Shown here: in pieces, positions 8,406-20,600 of the stretch | How the letters are laid out: every line of letters starts with the position of its first letter | Position numbering within the stretch: position 1 is the stretch's first letter | NCBI GenBank assembly: GCA_050733935.1 | Contig: JBOHUC010000008.1 | Location: forward strand, 19,243 to 83,242 | From: JBOHUC01 sp050733935 | GTDB taxonomy: Bacteria; Eisenbacteria; RBG-16-71-46; DASYSL01 | DNA: 64,000 nt | Direction of reading: 5' to 3' | Made by a program: the position numbers and the translations under genes | The notes under the pieces: generated by a model | Told to the model about the DNA's origin: nothing | The model's input: the letters and a program-made list of their open reading frames with translations, nothing else | Database searches by the model: none

Positions 8406-10880
8406 ATGACCATGCCCCCAATTCGACTTCGCCGTGCCCTCGTGGCCCTCGGCGTTCTGACGGCTTTGACGCTGTGCGTGCCGGGAGCCTCCCGGAGCCA
8501 GGAGTCCTTCGCTTTCCCCGTTGCCGGCGACGCATCGGCCACGGCGCGCGTACGCGCGATCCATTCCCGGCTGACCGGCGAAGGCCTGGACGCGTTCGTC
8601 GACGGATTCGAAGCACCCCCGGGCTGGGCCGATCCTCGGAGAGCCCCCGGCGCCGGCCCCGGCGCCCACTCGGGACCGTTCGAGATTGCCGCGGGCCCCG
8701 GTTGGGCTCCGATCCCCCCGCCCGCACGCTGGTCCCACACCATGTTCTACGACCCGAATCGCGATCGCCTGATCGCGTTCGGGGGCGCCGGATACTCGGG
8801 GGCGACCAACGAGCTCTGGGCGTTCGAGCTCACGGGAATCCCGCACTGGGTCAAGCTCCTGCCGAACGGAACTTCGCCCTCCGCGCGCTCGTATCACGCC
8901 GCCGTCTACGACTCGGTCGGCGACCGCATGATCGTTTTTGGCGGCAATGACGGTTCGTCGAGGAACGACGTCTGGCAGCTCTCGTTCTCCGGCAATCCGA
9001 CGTGGACCCAGCTCTCGCCGAGTGGAACGCCTCCGTCCGCGCGCGACTGGCATTCCGCCGTCGTCGATCGCGTCCGCAATCGCATGCTCGTGTTCGGCGG
9101 GTACGCGAACGGAGCCGGGCGGAACAACGAGGTGTGGGCGCTCTCGCTCACCGGCGCCCCCGCGTGGACCAAGCTCAACCCGACGGGTACGCCGCCGCAG
9201 CCCCGCGACTCCCACACGGCGGTCTACGATCCGGTTCTCGATCGCATGGTCATTTTCGGTGGCGTGGCCACCGGCGGTGCACGGAACGACGTGTGGTCGT
9301 TGTCGCTCGCCGGGACTCCCGCGTGGACGCTCCTGACTCCCACGGGAACGCCGCCGTCCGCGCGCTTCGGAGCGAGTGCCCTGTTCGACCGCCAGCGAAG
9401 ACGCATGTATCTCTTCGGAGGCGGCGTCGGCGCGCCGAACACGAGCGAAACCTGGGTACTCGACCTCTCGGGTGGGACGCCGGCCTGGACCCAGCTCACG
9501 CCGACGAACCCGCCGCAGGGACGCCAGTACCACAGGGCCGCGTACGATCCGCTCGGGGACCGCATGCTCGTCTTCGGCGGATCGAGCGGACCCATCCTGG
9601 GCGACACGTGGGCACTTCCGCTCTCGCCGGGAACGAACTGGATCCCGCTCTCGGGGACCCGCCGCAAGGGGCACTCGGCCCTGTTCGATCCGGCGCGTCA
9701 CCGGATGGTCGTCTTCGGCGGCGAGAACGGAACCCAGCTCAACGACGCCTGGGAGCTCGGACTCGAGGAGACACCGACGTGGGCGCGACTCTATCCCGGT
9801 GAGACGCCGCCATCGCCCCGTGCGCTCCACTCGACGATTTACGAACCGAAGCGCGACCGCATGATCATCTTCGGGGGACGGGGCGGACCGCCGGTGAACG
9901 ACGTGTGGGAGCTCGCGTTCTCGGGAACGCTGGCCTGGCACCAGATCGTTCCGACGGGCACTCCGCCCGCTCCGCGCCTCGATCACGCGGCGGTCTACGA
10001 CCCGCAGCGGCACCGCATGCTCGTCTTCGGCGGGGCGGATGCGGGAGGCATGTACAACGACGTGTGGGCGCTCTCGCTCTCCGGCACTCCTGCCTGGACT
10101 CTCCTGGCCCCGACGGGCACGCGCCCGGCCGGGCGCGCCGCGGCTCATGTCGTCTACGACTCGGTGCGTGACCGGCTGATTGTGCACGGCGGCTACGACC
10201 GCAACTTCTTCGCACTCTCGGACGTGTGGGCGCTGTCTCTCGCGGGCGCCGGTGCGTGGACACCGCTCTCCCCGACCGGCCTGGCTCCCCCGGCGAGCTT
10301 CGCCGGAGCGGCGATCTTCGATCCAGGGCGCGAACGCATGGTGATCTCGGGCGGGACGGATTTCGACATGTACTTCGCCGACACGTGGGCGCTCCAGCTC
10401 GGGATCAGCACACCGTCGTGGTCGAAACTTTCGCTGCCCGGGGCCGCGCCCGCGCCGCGCTCCGACCACAAGGCCGTCTACGAATCGTCAGGGGATCGCA
10501 TGGTCTTTTTCGGAGGAGTCAATCCGACGGGGATCCTGCACGACGCCTGGGAGCTCCAGTTCGTCACGCCGGTCGGCGTCGAGGACGGCGCGCCCCTCTC
10601 GGCCCGTCTCGCGGTCGAGCCCGCATGGCCCAACCCTTCGCGCGGATCGACGCAACTTGCGCTGACACTTCCTTCGGCAGGAATCGTCGAGCTCGTCGTC
10701 TTCGATGCCACAGGGAGAAAGGTGCGAACGCTCGCGCGCGGTCCGTACGGCGGGGGCCGGCACACGTTCGTATGGGACGGCGCGGACGATGCGGGAGCGC
10801 GCGTCCCGGCGGGGATCTATCTCTACCGGGTGAAGAGCGGCGGAGAGAGCACGGGCGGAAAGGTGGTCCGGCTGCCTTAG
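8406..10880 (+). CDS. Secreted 12-repeat kelch protein with FlgD-type C-terminal domain
   Basis: After a signal peptide (basic RLRR then a hydrophobic core, about residues 3-30) come twelve kelch-like repeats of about 52-55 residues. Each follows R..H.A.YD...DRM..FGG...NDVW.LSL...W..L.P.GTPP. Twelve units could form two six-bladed propellers. The last 90 residues (WPNPSRGSTQ..., AGIYLYRVKSG, KVVRLP) are an FlgD-type Ig-like tail like those of other exported proteins in this window. No enzyme motif is visible; surface binding is the likeliest role. The ATG at 8406 is chosen so that the signal peptide is N-terminal; ATG 8412 is an alternative. It stands alone between the hem operon and the convergent SUF operon. 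Confidence 0.88.
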   Translation: MTMPPIRLRRALVALGVLTALTLCVPGASRSQESFAFPVAGDASATARVRAIHSRLTGEGLDAFVDGFEAPPGWADPRRAPGAGPGAHSGPFEIAAGPGWAPIPPPARWSHTMFYDPNRDRLIAFGGAGYSGATNELWAFELTGIPHWVKLLPNGTSPSARSYHAAVYDSVGDRMIVFGGNDGSSRNDVWQLSFSGNPTWTQLSPSGTPPSARDWHSAVVDRVRNRMLVFGGYANGAGRNNEVWALSLTGAPAWTKLNPTGTPPQPRDSHTAVYDPVLDRMVIFGGVATGGARNDVWSLSLAGTPAWTLLTPTGTPPSARFGASALFDRQRRRMYLFGGGVGAPNTSETWVLDLSGGTPAWTQLTPTNPPQGRQYHRAAYDPLGDRMLVFGGSSGPILGDTWALPLSPGTNWIPLSGTRRKGHSALFDPARHRMVVFGGENGTQLNDAWELGLEETPTWARLYPGETPPSPRALHSTIYEPKRDRMIIFGGRGGPPVNDVWELAFSGTLAWHQIVPTGTPPAPRLDHAAVYDPQRHRMLVFGGADAGGMYNDVWALSLSGTPAWTLLAPTGTRPAGRAAAHVVYDSVRDRLIVHGGYDRNFFALSDVWALSLAGAGAWTPLSPTGLAPPASFAGAAIFDPGRERMVISGGTDFDMYFADTWALQLGISTPSWSKLSLPGAAPAPRSDHKAVYESSGDRMVFFGGVNPTGILHDAWELQFVTPVGVEDGAPLSARLAVEPAWPNPSRGSTQLALTLPSAGIVELVVFDATGRKVRTLARGPYGGGRHTFVWDGADDAGARVPAGIYLYRVKSGGESTGGKVVRLP

Positions 10881-10914
10881 GGGCGCAAGTAGGGGCGCAC
10901 GTAGGGGCGCACGC
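10879..10914 (+). repeat. Three 12-bp tandem repeats over a stop codon
   Basis: Three near-identical copies of AGGGGCGCACGT (10879-10890, 10891-10902, 10903-10914) begin at the TAG stop of the kelch gene. They fill the space before the convergent sufT stop. Each unit resembles the gene's own stop context, so slippage duplication is the simple explanation. Confidence 0.7.
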
Positions 10915-10920
10915 GGCCGA

Positions 10921-11487
10921 TCACAGCATCCCGAGCTGGAGGCGTGCGGCGTCCGACATCATGTCGAGACTCCACATCGGCTCCCAGACGATCTCGACTG
11001 CGACTTCGCGAAGGCCCGGGATCGCAAGCAGCTTCTGCTCGACGTCCTGCTTCAGGAACTCGCCCATTCCGCATCCCGGGGCGGTCATCGTCATGTCGAT
11101 CTCGACGCGCTGGCCGCCTTCGGCGTGCGGCTTGAGCTCGCACCGGTACACGAGCCCGAGGTCCACGATGTTGACCGGAATCTCGGGGTCGTACACGGTC
11201 CTGAGCTGATCCCACACGAGCTCGGGATCGACGGTGCCGTCGGCCGAGATCGCGGGTGCGGCGAGTCGCGGATCCGGGACGCGCACCTCGCGTCCGAGAG
11301 CATCCGCATCCTTCCCGTCCACCCGATACATCGTGCCGTCCACGGTCATGACCGTGTAGTTGCCGCCCAGGATCTGGGTCACGAGCACGTGCGTGCCCGC
11401 GGGCAGCCTCTCGCGCGTCCCGGCGGGAATGAGGACGCCCTCGACTTCGCGGCTCAGGCTCAAGGATTCGGTTTCGCGCATGGTCAT
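10921..11487 (-). CDS. sufT: SufT-type Fe-S assembly protein (MIP18/DUF59 family)
   Basis: This 188-residue protein has a distinctive N-terminal part (GVLIPAGTRERLPAGTHVLV, LGGNYTVMTVDGTMYRV) seen in the putative Fe-S assembly protein SufT. A DUF59/MIP18 domain follows, with VYDPEIPVNIVDLGLVY and the TMTAPGCGMGEFL loop, whose Cys is the conserved one. SufT proteins help mature iron-sulfur enzymes downstream of the SUF scaffold. It is the last gene of the operon and overlaps sufU as ATGA (11484-11487), which sets the start. Confidence 0.9.
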   Translation of the reverse strand: MTMRETESLSLSREVEGVLIPAGTRERLPAGTHVLVTQILGGNYTVMTVDGTMYRVDGKDADALGREVRVPDPRLAAPAISADGTVDPELVWDQLRTVYDPEIPVNIVDLGLVYRCELKPHAEGGQRVEIDMTMTAPGCGMGEFLKQDVEQKLLAIPGLREVAVEIVWEPMWSLDMMSDAARLQLGML

Positions 11488-11933
11488 TCGGTGGTGACGG
11501 AGTCGCGCTGTCCGGAAAGCGCGGCCCGCATCGTGTGCCAGGCGAGGCTCGCGCACTTGACGCGCACCGGGAACTCGGAGACGCCGGCAAAGACGGCGAG
11601 CTTGCCCAGGGCCTCGCCGTTCGGTGCCGCCTCGACGCCCGTGACGAGGCGATGAAACGCCGCGAACAGCTTCTCGGCCTCGGTCCGCGTCCGGCCCTTC
11701 AAGGCCTGGGTCATCATGGACGCCGAGGCCTTCGAGATCGCGCAGCCGCTCCCCTCGAAGCTCACATCCTCGAGACGGTCCCCGTCGAGCGCGAGATAGA
11801 CGTGCACGCGGTCGCCGCACAGCGGATTGAACCCCTCGGCATCCGCGTCCGCGGATTCGATCACGCGCTCGTTGCGCGGGGACTTGCTGTGATCGAGCAC
11901 GATCTCCTGATACAAGTCGCGCAGATCGCTCAC
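11484..11933 (-). CDS. sufU: SufU-like sulfur-transfer protein
   Basis: The 149-residue protein has the zinc-binding ligand set of SufU/IscU-like proteins: C39 and D41 in NPLCGDRV, C64 in GSGCAIS, and C127 in RVKCASLAW. In SUF systems SufU acts as a zinc-dependent sulfur acceptor for SufS rather than as the cluster scaffold. The start is the GTG that overlaps the sufS stop (GTGA, 11930-11933); an AGGAA stretch sits just before it inside sufS. Placement directly after sufS matches its role as the partner of the desulfurase. Confidence 0.93.
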   Translation of the reverse strand: MSDLRDLYQEIVLDHSKSPRNERVIESADADAEGFNPLCGDRVHVYLALDGDRLEDVSFEGSGCAISKASASMMTQALKGRTRTEAEKLFAAFHRLVTGVEAAPNGEALGKLAVFAGVSEFPVRVKCASLAWHTMRAALSGQRDSVTTE

Positions 11934-13189
11934 TTCCTGAACACCTCGCGAACCCGGCCGAGGCCCCGGACGAGCGCGTCGATCTCCTCGCGCGTGTTGT
12001 AGAGCGCGAGCGACGCCCGCGACGTGGCCGGAATGTTGAACCGATCCATGACCGGCTGCGCACAGTGATGACCGGTGCGGACGGCGATGCCTTCCTGGTC
12101 GAGGATCGTCCCCACGTCGTGCGGATGGACACCTTCGAACGTGAACGAGAGAACACTCGCCTTCTCCCGCGCCGTCCCCACGAGCGTGAGCCCCGGGATC
12201 GCTTCGAGCGCGGCGGTCCCGTAAGCGAGCAGGCCGTGCTCGTACTCCGCGATCGCCGGAAGCCCGACCGAACCCAGATAGTCGACGGCGGCACCGAAGC
12301 CGACCGCACCGGCGATGTTCGGCGTCCCCGCCTCGAAGCGGTACGGGACGCGGTTGTAGGTCGTCTTCGTGAAGCTCACCGACGCGATCATGTCGCCGCC
12401 GCCCTGCCACGGGGGCATCGCCTCGAGCAGCGAGCGGCGTCCCCAGAGGGCTCCGATGCCCGTCGGCCCGAACATTTTGTGACTCGAGAACGTGTAGAAA
12501 TCGCAGCCCAGGGCCTGCACGTCGACCGGCAGGTGTGGAACCGCCTGCGCCCCGTCCACGAGGACGTGCGCTCCGTTCGAATGCGCGCGCTCGATGAGAT
12601 CGCGCACCGGCAGCACGGTGCCGAGCGCGTTCGACACGTGCGCGATCGACACGAAACGCACGCGGCCCGAGCCCAGGAGCCGGTCGAACTCCTCGACCAC
12701 GACGTCGCCGCGGTCGTCGATCGGCGCGACTTTGAGGACGGCTCCGGTCGCTTCGCACAGGAGCTGCCAGGGCACGATGTTCGAGTGGTGCTCCAGGTGC
12801 GTGATCAGGATCTCGTCCCCGGCCTGCACGCGCGGGCGGACGAACGTGAACGCAACGAGATTCACGCCCTCGGTCGTGCCGCGCACGAAGACGATCTCGT
12901 CCTCGGACGTCGCGCCCACGAAGCGGGCGACCTTCGCGCGCGCGGCCTCGTACGCCTGCGTGGCTTCCTCGCTCAGACGATGCACGCCGCGGTGCACATT
13001 GGCGTTGCGCGTCTCGTAGTACACGCGCTCCGCGTCGAGGACGGCCCTCGGCTTCTGGGACGTCGCTGCGTTGTCCAGGTACACGAGCGGCCGGCCATGA
13101 ATGGTGCGCGAGAGGATCGGGAAGTCGGCCCGCACCCTCGCGACGTCGAACGTGGCGCCGGCGCTCGTGGCTGCCGTCGCGGGGGTCAT
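11930..13189 (-). CDS. sufS: Cysteine desulfurase SufS
   Basis: This PLP-dependent fold type I enzyme takes sulfur from cysteine for Fe-S cluster assembly. The 419 residues include YLDNAATSQKP near the start, HHSNIVPW, the PLP lysine K238 in SSHKMFGPTGIG, and the persulfide-forming C376 in RTGHHCAQPVM. The short RTGHHCAQP loop marks group II (SufS) rather than group I (IscS/NifS) enzymes. It overlaps sufD (ATGA) and sufU (GTGA). A much longer open frame upstream is antisense-type coding bias over sufD and is not part of the protein. Confidence 0.95.
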   Translation of the reverse strand: MTPATAATSAGATFDVARVRADFPILSRTIHGRPLVYLDNAATSQKPRAVLDAERVYYETRNANVHRGVHRLSEEATQAYEAARAKVARFVGATSEDEIVFVRGTTEGVNLVAFTFVRPRVQAGDEILITHLEHHSNIVPWQLLCEATGAVLKVAPIDDRGDVVVEEFDRLLGSGRVRFVSIAHVSNALGTVLPVRDLIERAHSNGAHVLVDGAQAVPHLPVDVQALGCDFYTFSSHKMFGPTGIGALWGRRSLLEAMPPWQGGGDMIASVSFTKTTYNRVPYRFEAGTPNIAGAVGFGAAVDYLGSVGLPAIAEYEHGLLAYGTAALEAIPGLTLVGTAREKASVLSFTFEGVHPHDVGTILDQEGIAVRTGHHCAQPVMDRFNIPATSRASLALYNTREEIDALVRGLGRVREVFRK

Positions 13190-14540
13190 TGCGCGCCTCC
13201 CACGTTCGCCACGGCTTCCATCCGGCGCGCGACCCGGGCGTCGAGATCGGCGCGCAGCGCGTCGTGCGACACGCGCTCGACGATCTCGCGCGCGAACGCC
13301 TGCGTGAGGAGCGCACGCGCGGACGCTTCGCCAATCCCGCGCGCGCGCAGGTAGAACAGCTGATCGTCGTCGAGCTGGCCCACGGTCGCGCCGTGGCTGC
13401 ACTTGACGTCGTCGGCGAAGATCTGAAGCTCGGGCTTCGTGTTCACGGTCGCATCGGCCGAAAGGAGAAGATTCATGTTTGACTGCGCGGCATCGCTCTT
13501 CTGGGCGTCCGGACGGATCACGACCGCTCCGTTCCACACCGCGCGCGACTCGCCCCCGACCACGCCCTTGTAGAGCTCGCGGCTCGTGCAATGCGGGACC
13601 GCGTGGTCCACGAGCGTGTGATGGTCCACGTGCTCGGTGCCGGTCACGACGTAGAGCCCGTCGAGGGACGATTCCGCCTCTTCGCCCGCGAACACGACGC
13701 GAACGTCACGCCGGACGAGCCGGCCGCCGAGCGCGAACGTCCGGGCGGTGAACCGGCTGGCCGCTGCCTGGCGCACGTACACGGTTCCGACGTGGAATCC
13801 GCCGGTCGAGCCTTCGAGGACGCTCGTGTGCTCGGCCGACGCGCCCGGACCGAGCAGGATCTCGGTCACCGCGTTCGCGAGCCCCTGTCCGGGGCTTGCG
13901 GCTTCGTAGTCCTCGATCAGCGAGACGCTCGCGCCCTCTTCCACGACGACCAGAACGCGCGGGTGGGTCACGGGTGCGGCCGGAGAGGTCACGGCCGGCG
14001 ATGCCGCGGCCAGGGAGTCGGGTGCTTCCGGCGCGACGGTCGCGAACGCGATGCGGACCGGCAGCTCGACCTTCACCCCTTTCGGGACGTACACGAACAC
14101 GCCGTCCGCGAGGAACGCCGTGTTGAGCGCGGTGAACGGATGCTCGCGTGCGTCCGCAACCGATCCCACGCGCGACTCGAGCGCCGCCGGCTCGTTCGCG
14201 AGCAGGCGGGCGAGGCTTTCGATCCGGACGCCCGCAGGAAGTCCGCCGCGACGCGCAAGCGCCTCGACGAACCGCCCGTTCACGCACACGGCTTCGGCGC
14301 GCTCCCACGACGGAAGGACCACGCGTGCGCCGTCCGCAAGCCCGGGGTCGGCGGGCGCGAACTCGAGGCGCGCGATCGGCGCCACGTTCGTGAAGCGCCA
14401 CTCCTCCTGCCGGGGCGTCGGGAAGCCGAGCGTACGGAAGCGCTCGAGCGAGGCCTCGCGCAACGATCCGAGCCAGCGCGGCGCGGGCTCGAGGCGAGCC
14501 TGTTCGCGCGCGAAGGAATCGAGCGTCCCGGTGCGTTCCG

Positions 14541-14544
<4 letters not shown>
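13186..14544 (-). CDS. sufD: Fe-S assembly scaffold component SufD
   Basis: SufD pairs with SufB and SufC to build Fe-S clusters. The 452-residue protein has the N-terminal FRTLGFPTPRQEEWRFTNVAPI segment typical of SufD. The later beta-helical core includes HVDHHTLVDHAVPHCTSRELYKGV and SRAVWNGAVVIRPDAQKSDA. The C-terminal part reads ADDVKCSHGATVGQLDDDQLFYLRARGI, shared by SufB and SufD. It overlaps sufC (ATGA) and sufS (ATGA). A low-complexity Ala/Pro stretch near residues 178-195 looks like a linker expansion. Confidence 0.95.
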
Positions 14545-15314
<770 letters not shown>

Positions 15315-15331
15315 TCCGTTCGTCCTCTCCA

Positions 15332-16773
<1,442 letters not shown>

Positions 16774-16777
<4 letters not shown>

Positions 16778-17274
16778 GCCTTTCCCTTCACCGGGATGGG
16801 AGCGAGGAACGCGTCCTGTTCCGGGCCGTGGATGCGAAGCTTGAGCCAGCCCTGCATCGCGGGCTCGGAGCGGACGAGCGACTTGAGCGAGATCATGGAC
16901 AGCGCCTCGTGAACCAGACGATCGAGGCCCACGAGCACCGGCCGGATGGAGCAGTTATTGTTGTGCCGGCACTCGGCCTCGCCCCCGGCGTGCGCCTGGC
17001 AGAACGCGGGCGAGTAGATCCGCCCGCCGAGTGCCGTCAGCACTTCGGAGAGGTCGATCGCCTCGGCCGGTCGGGCGAGCTGGTAGCCGCCGTTGTGTCC
17101 CCGGGTCGCATGGACCAGTTGGGCGCGCTTCAAAACCCCGAGCAGCTTCGCGACATACGCGGGTGTAAGGCCCTCGCGCTCGGCGATCGTGTGGATCGTC
17201 CCGAACCCTTCGGGGGCCTGGGCGAGCTGGAGGAGGCAGCGGAGCCCGTACTCTTCCTGCGACGTGAGCTTCAT
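16774..17274 (-). CDS. Rrf2-family Fe-S-sensing regulator of the SUF operon
   Basis: This 166-residue Rrf2/IscR-type winged-helix regulator has the DNA-binding half at residues 1-80 (LTPAYVAKLLGVLKRAQLV, RGHNGGYQLARP). A cluster-binding loop follows with C92, C102 and C108 (spacing C-x9-C-x5-C). IscR-like proteins bind a [2Fe-2S] cluster through three Cys in this loop, so it probably represses the SUF operon when clusters are plentiful. The ATG at 17274 gives the canonical Rrf2 start MKLTSQEEYGLRCLL. A GTG at 17313 would fall inside the promoter. A palindrome over the -35 is the likely operator. Confidence 0.92.
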
Positions 17275-17283
17275 GACGAGGCC

Positions 17284-17315
17284 ATTGTCCCCCAAAGTAG
17301 ACAAATGTGTCAACT
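17284..17315 (-). promoter_or_regulatory. SUF operon promoter with overlapping palindromic operator
   Basis: On the reverse strand TTGACA (17308-17313) and GACAAT (17284-17289) are 18 bp apart. The imperfect palindrome AGTAGACA-AATG-TGTCAACT (17296-17315; 7 of 8 positions paired) covers the -35, as expected for repression by an Rrf2 protein. Transcription would start only a few bases before the regulator's ATG, giving a very short leader. Confidence 0.6.
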
Positions 17316-17622
17316 AACGCGCCTGCCCCGGATCAGGCGTTCCATTTCGTTACGGCACAGGGAAATACGGCGTCGGGAACGCGTGCTAAGGGGTTGACAG
17401 AAAGCGTGCTCGGGAGTTTCCTGCGAGGGGCGTGGACCCGCCCCCTCCCCCCCGGGTCCCACGTTGCTCCCCCTTGTAGAAACATGTCGAATCGGCGAAC
17501 CGCTCTCTTCGTGTCCTTCCATCTCGCCCGGCGTTCGCCGCTCTGCATCGCGTGAAGCGTTTGCAGCCGAACATCCGAAGAGCTCCCCGATTGATTCGCA
17601 CTCCGTACTCCGGAGGCACACC
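17316..17622. other. Divergent intergenic region upstream of the metalloprotease
   Basis: This space before the metalloprotease ATG ends in CGGAGGCACACC, a good ribosome-binding site. A TTGACA at 17394-17399 points forward but has no convincing -10 at 17 bp. No small gene with its own ribosome-binding site was found. Confidence 0.4.
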
Positions 17623-20600
17623 ATGCGTCCCTTCCCCCACGTCTCGAGCGTTTCGAGCCTCGGGCTCGCGCTCGCACTTTTGCTCGGCATGCCGGTTCCG
17701 ACCGGGACCGCGGAGCCGCCTGGAATCACAACGAGCTCGGTCTCTCCCGGGAATACGAGTTGCCGCGAGTTCACGAGCGAATCCGTCCCGATCGAGATCG
17801 AGCTGAGCCTGCCTGACGCGAACGTTCCTCCGGGCGGCACGACCCGGATCAAGGGGCGCGTGATCGCCGACGACTATCTCGCCGATCTGCGTCTCACGTT
17901 CGTGCCGCAGAGCGGAATCGAGCTCGCCGGCCCGTCCACGCAGGACGCCGGCGCGCTCTCGCGCGGACAGGGCTTCGACTTCGAGATTCCCGTGAAGTTC
18001 ACGGGCTCCGATCCCACCGCAATCATGGTTCGCGCAGCCTCGGGGAGCACGGCCGTGCCCGAGCCTCTGGTACGCGTCCGCATGCTGTACGTCCTCTTCC
18101 ACGACGGGTTCGCGACGGCGAACATGAGCGGCCACGTGGACCTCGCGCTGCGCGCCATCGAGCGCGACCGGCTCGCAGGCCGTCTGACCGAAGAGGAAGC
18201 GGAGGCGAAACGCCGTGAGGCGACCCGTCTCCCCGGAGTCTGGGACTCGACCCCGCACGCTCCGCAGGCTCTCACGGCCGACCAGGAGCGGCTCTCCGCG
18301 GCCTTGAAGCCCGCACGGAACGAGCTCGAGCGACCCGTGCGCAAGTCGTTCGAGCCGCTCGGCGGCACGGTCACCGTGCGCGGCACGATCCAGTGGACCG
18401 ACGAGAACGGTGCGACGCATCCGGCCTGGGCCATGACCGTCGAGGTGCGCGACGAGGAGCTGATCGGCTCGGTCCTGGTCGCGGACGGTGTCACGGACCA
18501 GAGCGGCTTCTACGAATTCGTCGTGGACAACGACGACGGCCTGGGTGCCGGGAACCGCGACATCTTCGTGAGGATTCGCACTGCAAACTCGGCCATCGAG
18601 GTCGCTCCCATGGGCTTGCTCAGCTCGGCCTACGAGGCGGAGAGCGGAGTGACCGACGAGGCCCCCGACGGCTCGACCATCACCGAGAACTTCACGACCA
18701 CGAACACCGGCACGGGTCCCGCGGGCGGCATCCTCACGGGCGGCACGTGGATCGCCTCCTACACGGCGGGGCTCAACGGCGGGTCGTTCCTGGGCCAGTG
18801 CACGGTCGAGTGGCCCGGCGACCCGGGCTCGTTCTTCGACAACGGGACGACGATCAATCTCTCGCCCGACGACGACGTGGACTGGGACGTGCTCCATCAC
18901 GAGTACGGCCACTACGTGATGGACGAATTCAGCATCGAGGACAACCCGGGCGGTGGCCACAGCAGTGCCAACTGCGCGACCGACGTCAGGCCCTCGAAGG
19001 ACGAAGGGTTGAAGCTCGCGTGGGGCGAGGGCTGGCCCACCTACTTCGGCCTCTCCGGCCAGCAGGCCATGGGCATGGCCACGCTCAACGTGCCGCGGGT
19101 CGGAGACACGAGCTACAGCGACCGTGCGACCGATGGGACCCTGAGCCCGAACTACAGCCTCGAGACGCCCGGCGACCTCGCGATCGGTGGCGAGGGCAAC
19201 GAACGGGCGATCATGCGCCTCTTCTGGGATCTGTTCGACAACGTCGCCGACGGCCGGGACAACATGTCGGAGAGCGACCAGACGCTTTTCGACCGCGTGA
19301 ACGGAGCCGACCCGGACTTCCTGTCGCAGGCATGGTCGGCGCTCCGCTCGCCGCTCTCGAACCAGGAGGACCTCGCGTACGGCGGCATCGCGGCGGACCA
19401 GTTCTCGGGCCCGATCGCGCAGACGCCCGCCGCCGGCGCCGTCGTGAGCCCGTCGAACCGGAACTTCACTTGGACGGCCGGCGTAAACTGCGGAACGTTC
19501 GCGGGGAATTCGTTCGACCTCAAGTTCTACGACGCGGCCACGTTCGCGCTTCTCCTCACGGTGCCCGGGATCGGAACCACCTCGACGACGATCTCGGAAG
19601 CCCAGGTGGGGGCGCTCGCGGGAGCGACTCACAACGTCCTGTGGGCGGTCGAAGGCCGGAATTCGAGCTCGCCCGCGACCGGGCCATATCTCGGCTCGAA
19701 CAACGCGGTCATCGTGAACCGTCCGCCCGTGGCTGACGCCGGTCCCGATCAGCCCAACGTCGAGTGCACGTCGCCCACGACGACATCCGTCGCGCTCAAC
19801 GGCCTCGGATCCTCCGATCCGGACGGGGATGCGCTGACCTACACATGGACCGCGCCGGGAATCGTGTTCGACAATCCGAACTCCGCGACGCCGATCGGGC
19901 AGTTCCCGGAGGGGACGACGGTCGTCACGCTCACGGTCTCGGATGGGATCGACGACGACACCGACACGGTGTCGATCACCGTCGTCGACACGACGCCGCC
20001 GGTCATCGTCTGTCCGGCGGACATCGTGGTCGAGTGCACGGAGACGGGCGGAACGCCCGCGACCGATCCGCAGCTCGCTCCGTTTTTCGCCGGCGTGTCC
20101 GCAACGGACGTCTGCGACACGACGCCGACGATCACGGACAACGCGCCCCCGTTCTTCCCGAAGGGGGAGACGACGGTCACGTTCACGGCGACCGACGACG
20201 ACCTGAATGCGAGCAACTGCCAGGCGAAGGTCCAGGTGGTGGACACGACGCCGCCGACGATCACGGTCACGCTCGATCGCGACGCGCTGTGGCCTCCGAA
20301 CCACAAACTCGCCGACATCCACGCGACGGTCGTGGTCGAGGACATCTGCGACCCGAACCCGACGTTCGTCCTGACGTCGATCACGAGCAACGAGCCGATC
20401 GACGGGACGGGGGACGGCGACACGGCCCCCGACTGGACCGACTCGGACTTCGGAACTCCCGACGTCGACTTCATGCTGCGCTCGGAGCGCGCCGGTACGG
20501 GCAGCGGCCGCCGGTACACGATCGTGTACACGGCGAGCGACGCGGACGGCAACACGGCGTCCGCCGAAGTGTTCGTCCGCGTGGCCCACGATCAGAATGG

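Noticed and set aside
8337..10469. Reverse open frame of about 710 codons opposite the kelch gene
   Set aside because: Repetitive Arg/Glu-rich translation mirroring the kelch repeats; no start signals and no family resemblance.
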